Shown piece by piece: positions 51,660 through 62,990 of a stretch of 64,000 nt of DNA. The notes below the pieces were generated by a model. That model made no database searches. It worked only from the letters and a program-made list of their open reading frames with translations, and was not told where the DNA came from. The DNA lies in the NCBI RefSeq assembly GCF_051401765.1, contig NW_027480591.1:248001-312000 (forward strand). Reading direction: 5' to 3'. Each line of letters starts with the position of its first letter. The stretch's first letter is position 1. The stretch comes from Calliopsis andreniformis (lineage: Eukaryota > Arthropoda > Insecta > Hymenoptera > Andrenidae). The position numbers were made by a program, and so were the translations under genes.

Positions 51660-54600
51660 TCTTCAAACATCAATCCTCAATCCTCAATCCTCAATCCTCA
51701 ATCATCAATCCTCAATACTCAATCTGCAACCCTCAATCCTCAATCCTCAATCCTCAATCCTCATTCTTCAATCCTCAATCCCCAATCCTCAATCTTCAAT
51801 CCTCAATCCTCAATCCTCAATTCTCAATCCTCAATCCTCAGACCTTAAACATCAATATTCAACCCTCAGTTCTCGTCCTCAATCCACAACCCTCAATCCT
51901 CAATCCTCAATCCTCAATCCTCAATCCTCAATCCTCAATCCTCAATCTTCAATCTTCAGTCCTCAGTCCTCAATCCTCAATTCTCAGTCTTCAATCCTCA
52001 ATACTCAATCTTCAATCCCCAATCCTCAATCCTCAATCCTCAATCCACATTCCTCAAACCTCAATCCTCAACCCTCAGTCCTCATACTCCATCCTCAATA
52101 CTGAATCCTCAATCCTCAATTTTCAATCCCCAATACTCAATCTTCAATCGTCAATCCTCAATCCTCAATCCACAATCCTCAATCCTCAGTCATCAATACT
52201 CAATCTTCAATACTCAATCCTCAATCCTCAATCCTCAATCCTCAAACCTCAACCCTCAATCCTCATTCCTCAAACCTCAATCTTCAACACTCAGTCCTCA
52301 TCCTCAATTCTCAATTCTCAATCCTCAATCCTCAATCCTCCATATTCAATCCTCAATAATCAATCTCCAATCCTAGATCCTCAATCCCCAATCTTCAATC
52401 CTTAATCCTCAATCGTCAATCTTCAATCCTCGATACTTAATCTTCAATCCTCAATCCTCAATCCTCAATCCTCAAACCTCATTCTTCAATCCTCAATACC
52501 CAATCTTCAATCTTCAATCCTCATCCTCAATCCTCAATTCTCAATCCTCAATCCTCAGTCCTGAGTCCTCAAACCTCAATCCTCAACCCTCAGCCCTCAT
52601 CCTCCATCCTCAATCCTCAATCATCAATCCTCAATCATCAATCCTCAATATTCAATCTTGAATCCTCAATCCACAACCCTCAATCCTCAATCCTCAAACC
52701 TCAATCCTCAATCCTCAATCCTCAATCCTCAATCTTCAATCTTCAATCCTCAATCCTCAATCCTCAATTCTCAATCTTCAATCCTCAATACTCAACCTTC
52801 AATCCCCAATCCTCAATCCTCAATCCTCAATCCTCAATCCTCATTCCTCAAACCTCAATCCTCAACCCTCAGTCCTCATCCTCCATCCTCAATACTCAAT
52901 CCTCAATCCTCAATCTTCAATCCCCAATACTCAATCTTCAATCGTCAATCCTCAATCCTCAATCCACAATCCTCAATCCTCAGTCATCAATACTCAGTCT
53001 TCAATACTCAATCCTCAATACTCAGTCTTCAATCCTCAATCCTCAATCCTCAATCCTCATTCTTCAATCCTGAATACCCAATCCTCAATCTTCAATACTC
53101 AATCATCAATCCTCAATTCTCAATACTCAATGCTCAGTCCTCAGTCGTCAAACCTCAATCCCCGACACCCAGCCCTCATCCTCAATCCTCAGTCCTCAAT
53201 CCTCAGTCCTCAGTCCTCAAACCTCAATCCTCCACCCTTAGACATCATCCTCAATCCTCAATCCTCAATCCTGAATCCTCAATCCTCAATCTTCAATCCT
53301 CAATTCCCAATCCTCAATCTTCAATCCTCAATCCTCAATCCTCAATCCTCAAACCTCAATCCGCAATCTTCAATCCTCAATACTCAATCTTCAATCCTCA
53401 ATCCTCAATCCTCAATCCTCAATCCTCAATCCTCAATCCTCAATCCTCAATCCTCAATCATCAATCCTCAATACTCAATCTGCAACCCTCAATCCTCAAT
53501 CCTCAATCCTCAATCCTCATTCTTCAATCCTCAATACCCAATCCTCAATCTTCAATCCTCAATCCTCAATACTCAATTCTCAATCCTCAATGCTCAATCC
53601 TCAGACCTCAAACATCAATATTCAACCCTCAGTTCTCGTCCTCAATCCACAACCCTCAATCCTCAATCCTCAATCCTCAATCCTCAATCCTCAATCCTCA
53701 ATCCTCAATCCTCAATCTTCAATCTTCAATCCTCAATCCTCAATCCTCAATTCTCAATCTTCAATCCTCAATACTCACTCTTCAATCCCCAATCCTCAAT
53801 CCTCAATCCTCAATCCTCATTCCTCAAACCTCAATCCTCAACCCTCAGTCCTCATACTCCATCCTCAATACTGAATCCTCAATCCTCAATATTCAATCCC
53901 CAATACTCAATCTTCAATCGTCAATCCTCAATCCTCAATCCACAATCCTCAATCCTCAGTCATCAATACTCAATCTTCAATACTCAATCCTCAATCCTCA
54001 ATCCTCAATCCTCAATCCTCAACCCTCAATCCTCATTCCTCAAACCTCAATCCTCAACACTCAGTCCTCATCCTCAATTCGCAATTCTCAATCCTCAATC
54101 CTCAATCCTCAATATTCAATCCTCAATAATCAATCTCTAATCCTAGATCCTCAATCCCCAATCTTCAATCCTTAATCCTCAATCGTCAATCTTCAATCCT
54201 CGATACTCAATCTTCAATCCTCAATCCTCAATCCTCAATCCTCAAACCTCATTCTTCAATCCTCAATACCCAATCTTCAATCTTCAATCCTCATCCTCAA
54301 TCCTCAATTCTCAATCCTCAATCCTCAGTCCTGAGTCCTCAAACCTCAATCCTCAACCCTCAGCCCTCATCCTCCATCCTCAATTCTCAATCATCAATCC
54401 TCAATCATCAATCCTCAATATTCAATCTTGAATCCACAATCCTCAATCCTCAATCCTCAATCCTCAATCATCAGTGATCAATACTCAATCCTCAATACTC
54501 AATCCTCAATCCTCAATCCTCAATCCTCAATCCTCAATCCTCAATATTCAACACTCAACCATCAACCCTCAACCATCAATACTCAATACTCATCCATCAA

Positions 54601-54755
54601 TCCTCAATTCTCAATACTCAATAGAACATCCTGAATTCTCATGGTTCAATACTCAATCCACAATATTCAATAATCAAATCTCAAACCTCAAGCATCAATT
54701 CTCAACAATCAATCCTCAACACTCAGTCCTCTCTCTTCAATCCTACATCCTCAAT
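51660..54755 (+). repeat. Block E, copy 3 (partial, 3.1 kb)
   Basis: Repeats 46,770-49,855 at an offset of 4,893 bp (ATCTGCAACC at 46,829/51,722; CCACATTCC at 47,152/52,045; 47,765/52,658; 48,237/53,130), rising by one heptamer to 4,900 bp by 49,528/54,428. The match ends near 49,855/54,755, just after CTACATCCTCAA. The longest open frame in the window, 505 codons at 52,658-54,175, lies here; it starts at TTG, is entirely heptapeptide repeat and is overlapped by other such frames, so no gene is called. Confidence 0.9.
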
Positions 54756-57700
54756 CCTCAATCCTCAATCCTCAATCCTCAATCCTCAATCCTCAATCTT
54801 CAATCCTCAATACTCAATCTTCAATCCTCAATCCTCAATCCTCAATCCTCAATCCTCAATCCTCAATCCTCAATCCTCAATCATCAATCCTCAATACTCA
54901 ATCTGCAACCCTCAATCCTAAATCCTCAATCCTCAATCCTCAATCCTCATTCTTCAATCCTCAATAATCAATCTCCAATCCTAGATCCTCAATCCCCAAT
55001 CTTCAATCCTTAATCCTCAATCTTCAATCCTCAATCCCCAGTCCTCAATCTCCAATCCTCAATGCTCAATCCTCAATCCTCAATCCTCAGTCCTCAATCC
55101 TCAATCCTCTATCCTCAGGCTTCAATACTCAATCTTCAATACTCAAACCTCAATCCTCAATCCTCAATCCTCAATCCTCAACCCTCAATGCTCAATCGTC
55201 AAACCTCAATCCTCAAGTCTCAGTCCTCATCCTTAATTCTCAATTCTCAATCCTCAATCCTCAATCGTCAATCTTCAATCCTCAATAATCAATCTCCAAT
55301 CCAAGATCCTCAATCCCCAATATTCAATCCTTAATCCTCAATCTTGAGTCCTCAATCCCCAGTCATCAATCTTCAATCCTCAATGCTCAATCCTCAATCC
55401 TCAACCGTCAGTCCTCGACCTCAATCCTCAACACTCAAACCTCAATCCTCAACCTTCAATCCTCAATACTCAATCTTCAATCCTCAATCCTCAATCCTCA
55501 ATCCTCAATCCTCAATCCTCAATCCTCAATCCTCAATCCTCAATCTTCAATCCTCAATACTCAATCTTCAATCCTCAATCCTCAATCCCCAATCCTCAAT
55601 CCTCAATCCTCAATCCTCAATCCTCAATCATCAATCCTCAATACTCAATCTGCAACCCTCAATCCTCAATCCTCAATCCTCATTCTTCAATCCTCAATCC
55701 CCAATCCTCAATCTTCAATCCTCAATCCTCAATCCTCAATTCTCAATCCTCAATCCTCAATCCTCAGACCTCAAACATCAATATTCAACCCTCAGTTCTC
55801 GTCCTCAATCCACAACCCTCAATCTTCAATCCTCAATCCTCTATCCTCAATCCTCAATCCTCAATCCTCACTACTCAACACACAACCCTCAGCCATCATT
55901 CCTCAATACTCAACCATCAATCCTCAATTCTCAATACTCAATAGAATATCCTGAATTCTCATGGTTCAATACTCAATCCACAATATTCAATGATCAAATC
56001 TTAATCCTCAATCTTCAATCCTCAATCTTCAATTTCAATCCTCAATCCTCAATTCTCAATCCTCAATACTCAATCCTCAATCGTCAATCCTCAATTCCCA
56101 ATCCTCAATCTTCAATCCTCAATTCTCAATCCTCAATCCTCAAACCTCAATCCTCAATCTTCAATCCTCAATACTCAATCATCAATCCTCAATCCTCAAT
56201 CCTCAATCCCCAATCCTCAATCCTCAATCCTGAATCCTCAATATGGAATCCTCAATACTCAATCTTCAAACATCAATCCTCAATCCTCAATCCTCAGTCC
56301 TCAATCCTCAGTCATAAATCCTCAATCTTCAATACTCAATCGTCAATCCTCAGTCCTCAATCCTCAACCCTCAATCCTCGTTCCTCAAACCTCAATCCTC
56401 AACCCTCAGTCCTCATCCTCAATTCTCAATTCTCAATCCTCAATACTCAATCCTCAATCGTCAATCCCCAATAATCAATCCCCAATCCTAGGTCCTCAAT
56501 CCCCAATCCTCAATCCTTAATCCTCAATCTTCAATCCTCAATCGCCAGTCCTCAATCTTCAATACTCAATACTCAATCCTCAATCCTCAATCCTCAATAC
56601 TCAGCCATCAATCCTCAATTCTCAATGCTCAATAGAATATTCTGAATTCTCATGGTTCAATACTCAATCCACAATATTCAATAATCAAATCTCAATCCTC
56701 AAACATCAATTCTCAACACTCAATCCTCAACACTCAGTCCTCTCTCTTCAATCCTCCATCCTCAAACCTCAATCCTCAAGCGTCAATCCTCAATCCTGGA
56801 TCCTCAACCCTCAATCCTCAGTCCTTAAACCTCAATCCCTAATCCTCAATCCTGAATCCTCAATCTTCAGCCCTCAGTCCTCATAATTCAATTGTCAATC
56901 CTCAATCCTCAATAGAATATCCACAATTCACAATTTTCAATACTCAATCTCCATTCTTCGCTCTTCAAGTCTCAATCCACAAATATCAATTCTCATCACT
57001 CAACCATCAACACTCAGTCCTCAATCTTCAATCCTCATTCCTCAATCCTCTTCTTCAATCCTCAATACTGAATCTTCAATCCTCAATCCTCAGTCCTCAA
57101 TTCTCAATCCTGAATCTTCAATCCTCAGTCCCCAATCCTCAATCTTCAATCCTCAATACTCAATCCTCAATCCTCAATCCTCAATCCTCAATACTCAGTC
57201 CTCAGACCTCAAACCTCAATGCTCAATCCTCAATACCCAATCCTCAATCCTCAAACCTCAATCCTCAATACTCCATATTCAATCATCAATACTCAACCTT
57301 CAATCCTCAATCCTCTATCCTCAATCCTCAATCCTCAATCCTCACTACTCAACACACAACCCTCAGCCATCATTCCTCAATACTCAACCATCAATCCTCA
57401 ATTCTCAATACTCAATAGAATATCCTGAATTCTCATGGTTCAATACTCAATCCACAATATTCAATGATATAATCTCAATCCTCAATCTTCAATCCTCAAT
57501 ACTCAATTTCAATCCTCAATCCTCAATTCTCAATCCTCAATACTCAATCCTCAATCGTCAATCCTCAATTCCCAATCCTCAATCTTCAATCCTCAATTCT
57601 CAATCCTCAATCCTCTAACCTCAATCCTCAACCTTCAATCCTCAATACTCAATCTTCAATCCTCAATCCTCAATCCTCAATCCTCAATCCTCAATCCTCA

Positions 57701-58350
57701 ATCCTCAATCCTCAATCCTCAATCTTCAATCCTCAATACTCAATCTTCAATCCTCAATCCTCAATCCCCAATCCTCAATCCTCAATCCTCAATCCTCAAT
57801 CCTCAATCATCAATCCTCAATACTCAATCTGCAACCCTCAATCCTCAATCCTCAATCCTCAATCCTCATTCTTCAATCCTCAATCCCCAATCCTCAATCT
57901 TCAATCCTCAATCCTCAATCCTCAATTCTCAATCCTCAATCCTCAATCCCCAGACCTCAAACATCAATATTCAACCCTCAGTTCTCGTCCTCAATCCACA
58001 ACCCTCAATCTTCAATCCTCAATCCTCAATCCTTAATCCTCAATCCTCAATCCTCAATCTTCAATCCTCAATACTCAATCTTCAATCCTCAATCCTCAAT
58101 CCTCAATCCTCAATCCTCAATCCTCAATCCTCAATCATCAATCCTCAATACTCAATCTGCAACCCTCAATCCTCAATCCTCAATCCTCAATCCTCATTCT
58201 TCAATCCTCAATCCCCAATCCTCAATCTTCAATCCTCAATCCTCAATCCTCAATTCTCAATCCTCAATCCTCAATCCTCAGACCTCAAACATCAATATTC
58301 AACCCTCAGTTCTCGTCCTCAATCCACAACCCTCAATCCTCAATCCTCAA
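53985..58350 (+). repeat. Block P, copy 2 (4.4 kb)
   Basis: Right-hand copy of block P. Extra heptamers at about 55,388-55,590, including CAACCGTCAGTCCTCGACC, are absent from copy 1. One small irregular change is CCTCTTCTTC at about 57,047, where copy 1 has CCTCAATCTTC. The 31.6-kb segment that is duplicated in tandem in copy 1 is present once here. At 58,350 the sequence switches to that of block A at about 25,690. Confidence 0.88.
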
Positions 58351-61300
58351 TCCTCAATCATCAATCCTCAATCATCAATCCTCAATATTCAATCTTCAAT
58401 CCTCAATCCTCAATCCTCAATCCTCAATCCTCAATCATCAGTGATCAATACTCAATCCTCAATACTCAATCCTCAATCCTCAATCCTCAATCCTCCATAC
58501 TCAATCCTCATTTCTCAAACCTCAATCCTCAACCCTCAGTCCTCATCCTCAATTCTCAATTCTGAATCCTCAATCATCAACCCTCAACATTCAATCCTCA
58601 ATAATCAATCTCCAATCCTAGATCCTCAATCCTCAATCCTCAATCCTCAATCCTCAATCTTCAATCCTCAATAATCAATCTCCAATCCTACATCCTCAAT
58701 CCCCAATCCTCAATCCTTAATCCTCAATCTTCAATCCTCAATCGCCAGTCCTCAATCTTCAATCCTCAATGCTCAAACCTCAATCCTCAAGCCTCAGTCC
58801 TCAATCCTCAATCCTCAATCCTCAATCCTCAAACCTTAATCCTCAACCGTCAGCCCTCGTCCTCAATCCTCAGCCCTCAATCCTTAATCCTCAATTTTCA
58901 ATCATCAATAATCAATGTTCAATCCTCAATCATCAATCCTCAATCCTCAATCCTCAATCCTCAATATTCAACACTCAACCCTCAACCCTCAACCATCAAT
59001 CCTCAATACTCATCCATCAATCCTCAATTCTCAATACTCAATAGAACATCCTGAATTCTCATGGTTCAATACTCAATCCACAATATTCAATAATCAAATC
59101 TCAAACCTCAAGCATCAATTCTCAACAATCAATCCTCAACACTCAGTCCTCTCTCTTCAATCCTACATCCTCAACCCTCAATCCTCAAGCGTCAATCCTC
59201 AATACTCAATCCTCAATCCTCAATCCTCAATCCTCAATCTTCAATCCTCAATACTCAATCTTCAATCCTCAATCCTCAATCCTCAATCCTCAATCCTCAA
59301 TCCTCAATCATCAGTCCTCAATCTTCAATACTCAATCCTCAACCCTCAATCCTCAATGCTCAATACTCAACCATCAATCCTGAATTCTCAATGCCCAATA
59401 GAATATCCTGAATTCTCAGGATTCTATAATCAAACCTCAAACCTCAACCCTCAGCCCTCATTCTCAATCCTCAATCCTCAAACCTCAATCCTCAATATTC
59501 AATCCTCAGTACTCAATCTTCAATACTCAATCCTCAATCCTCAATCCTCAGTTCTCAATCCTGAGTCATAAATCCTCAATCTTCAATACTCAATCGTCAA
59601 TCCTCAGTCCTCAATCCTCAATCCTCAATCCTCGTTCCTCAAACCTCAATCCTCAACCCTCAGTCCTCATCCTCAATCCTCAATTCTCAATCCTCAATAC
59701 TCAATCCTCAATCGTCAATCCCCAATATTCAATCTCCAATCCTAGGTCCTCAATCCCCAATCCTCAATCCTTAATCCTCAATCTTCAATCCTCAATCGCC
59801 AGTCCTCAATGTTCAATACTCAATTCTCAATCCTCAATCGTCAATCCTCAATACTCAGCCATCAATACTCAATTCTCAATGCTCAATAGAATATTCTGAA
59901 TTCTCATGGTTCAATACTCAATCCACAATATTCAATAATCAAATCTCAATCCCCAAACGTCAATTCTCAACACTCAATTCTCAACACTCAGACCTCTCTC
60001 TTCAATCCTCCATCCTCAAACCTCAATCCTCAAGCGTCAATCCTCAATCCTGGATCCTCAACCATCAATCCTCAGTCCTTAAACCTCAATCCCTAATCCT
60101 CAATCCTGAATCCTCAATCTTCAGCCCTCAGTCCTCTTAAATCAATTGTCAATCCTCAATCCTCAATAGAATATCCTCAATTCACAATTTTCAATACTGA
60201 ATCCCCATTCTTCACTCTTCAAGTCTCAATCCACAAATATCAATTCTCATCACTCAACCATCAACACTCAGTCCTCAATCTTCAATCCTCATTCCTCAAT
60301 CCTCAATCCTCATTCCTCAATCCTCAATCCTCAAACCTCATTCTTCAATCCTCAATACCCAATCTTCAATCTTCAATCCTCATCCTCAATCCTCAATTCT
60401 CAATCCTCAATCCTCAGTCCTGAGTCCTCAAACCTCAATCCTCAACCCTCAGCCCTCATCCTCCATCCTCAATCCTCAATCATCAATCCTCAATCATCAA
60501 TCCTCAATATTCAATCTTGAATCCTCAATCCTCAATCCTCAATCCTCAATCCTCAATCATCAGTGATCAATACTCAATTCTCAATACTCAATCCTCAATC
60601 CTCAATCCTCAATCCTCCATACTCAATCCTCATTTCTCAAACCTCAATCCTCAACCCTCAGTCCTCATCCTCAATTCTCAATTCTGAATCCTCAATCATC
60701 ATACCTCAACATTCAATCCTCAATAATCAATCTCCAATCCTAGATCCTCAATCCTCAATCCTCAATCCTCAATCCTCAATCTTCAATCCTCAATAATCAA
60801 TCTCCAATCCTACATCCTCAATCCCCAATCCTCAATCCTTAATCCTCAATCTTCAATCCTCAATCGCCAGTCCTCAATCTTCAATCCTCAATGCTCAAAC
60901 CTCAATCCTCAAGCCTCAGTCCTCAATCCTCAATCCTCAATCCTCAATCCCCAAACCTTAATCCTCAACCGTCAGCCCTCGTCCTCAATCCTCAGCCCTC
61001 AATCCTTAATCCTCAATTTTCAATCATCAATAATCAATGTTCGATCCTCAATCATCAATCCTCAATCCTCAATCCTCAATCCTCAATATTCAACACTCAA
61101 CCCTCAACCCTCAACCATCAATCCTCAATACTCATCCATCAATCCTCAATTCTCAATACTCAATAGAACATCCTGAATTCTCATGGTTCAATACTCAATC
61201 CACAATATTCAATAATCGAATCTCAATCCTCAAGCATCAATTCTCAACAATCAATCCTCAACACTCAGTCCTCTCTCTTCAATCCTACATCCTCAACCCT

Positions 61301-62110
61301 CAATCCTCAAGCGTCAATCCTCAATACTCAATCCTGAATCCTCAATCCTCAATCCTCAATCTTCAATCCTCAATACTCAATCTTCAATCCTCAATCCTCA
61401 ATCCTCAATCATCAATCCTCAATCCTCAATCATCAATCCTCAATCTTCAATACTCAATCCTCAACCCTCAATCCTCAATGCTCAATACTCAACCATCAAT
61501 CCTCAACTCTCAATGCCCAATAGAATATCCTGAATTCTCAGGATTCTATACTCAAACCTCAAACCTCAACCCCCAGCCCTCATTCTCAATCCTCAATCCT
61601 CAAACCTCAATCCTCAATATTCAATCCTCAGTACTCAATCTTCAATACTCAATACTCAATCCTCAATCCTCAGTTCTCAATCCTCAATCCTCAATCCTCG
61701 TTCCTCAAACCTCAATCCTCAACCCTCAGTCCTCATCCTCAATCCTCAATTCTCAATCCTCAATACTCAATCCTCAATCGTCAATCCCCAATAATCAATC
61801 TCCAATCCTAGGTCCTCAATCCCCAATCCTCAATCCTTAATCCTCAATCTTCAATCCTCAATCGCCAGTCCTCAATGTTCAATACTCAATACTCAATCCT
61901 CAATCGTCAATCCTCAATACTCAGCCATCAATCCTCAATTCTCAATGCTCAATAGAATATTCTGAATTCTCATGGTTCAATACTCAATCCACAATATTCA
62001 ACAATCAAATCTCAATCCTCAAACGTCAATTCTCAACACTCAATCCTCAACACTCAGTCCCCTCTCTTCAATCCTCCATCCTCAAACCTCAATCCTCAAG
62101 CGTCAATCCT
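58350..62110 (+). repeat. Block C: third set of 2.1-kb higher-order units
   Basis: From 58,350 to about 60,300 it matches 25,690-27,640 (offset 32,661) and 40,445-42,395 (offset 17,905). From there to 62,110 it matches 42,400-44,185 (offset 17,925). The 20-bp step is an irregular gain of about three CATTCCTCAATCC-type units near 60,301-60,325. Landmarks are CAGTGATCAATAC at 58,439 and 60,561 (2,122 bp apart) and AAATCAATTGTC at 60,139. Confidence 0.88.
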
Positions 62111-62990
62111 CAATCATGGATCCTCAATCTTCAGCCCTCAGTCCTCTTAAATCAATTGTCAATCCTCAATCCTCAATAGAATATCCTCAATTCACAATTT
62201 TCAATACTCAACCCCATTCTTCACTCTTCAAGTCTCAATCCACAAATATCAATTCTCATCACTCAACCATCAACACTCAGTCCTCAATCTTCAATCCTCA
62301 TTCCTCAATCCTCAATCTTCAATCCTCAATACTGAATATTCAATCCTCAATCCTCAATCCTCAAACCTCAATCCTCAGCCCTCAGTCCTCATCCTCAATT
62401 CTCAATTCTGAATCCTCAATCATCAATCCTCAATATTCAATCCTCAATAATCAATCTCCAATCCTAGATCCTCAATCCTCAATCCTCAATCCTCAACCTT
62501 CAACCATCAATAATCAATCTCCAATCCTAGATCCTCAATCCTCAATCCTCAATCCTCAATCCTCAATCCTCATTCTTCAATCCTCAATACCCAATCCTCA
62601 ATCTTCAATACTCAATCATCAATCCTCAATTCTCAATACTCAATGCTCAGTCCTCAGTCGTCAAACCTCAATCCCCGACACCCAGCACTCATCCTCAATC
62701 CTCAGTCCTCAATCCTCAGTCCTCAGTCCTCAAACCTCAATCCTCCACCCTTAGACATCATCCTCAATCCTCAATCCTCAATCCTGAATCCTCAATCCTC
62801 AATCGTCAATCCTCAATTCCCAATCCTCAATCTTCAATCCTCAATCCTCAATCCTCAATCCTCAAACCTCAATCCTCAATCTACAATCCTCAATACTCAA
62901 TCTTCAATCCTCAATCCTCAATCCTCAATCCTCAATCCTCAATCCCCAATCCTCAATCTTCAATCATCAATACTCAATCTTCAATCCTCA
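62111..62990 (+). repeat. Copy of 44.23-45.11 kb following a 56-bp deletion
   Basis: At about 62,114 the sequence goes from ATCATGGATCC straight to TCAATCTTCAGCCC. The relative at 44,190-44,260 has eight further heptamers between the equivalent points. The offset accordingly falls from 17,925 to 17,869 bp. The island CCCCGACAC is at 62,673. Confidence 0.86.

Noticed and set aside
52658..54175. Longest open frame, 505 codons, as a possible structural or repeat protein gene
   Set aside because: It is pure heptapeptide repeat, starts at TTG with no ribosome-binding or Kozak-type context, overlaps similar open frames in other + frames (53,130-54,140 and 53,590-53,874), and is expected from a TCCTCAA repeat, which has no stop in any + frame.
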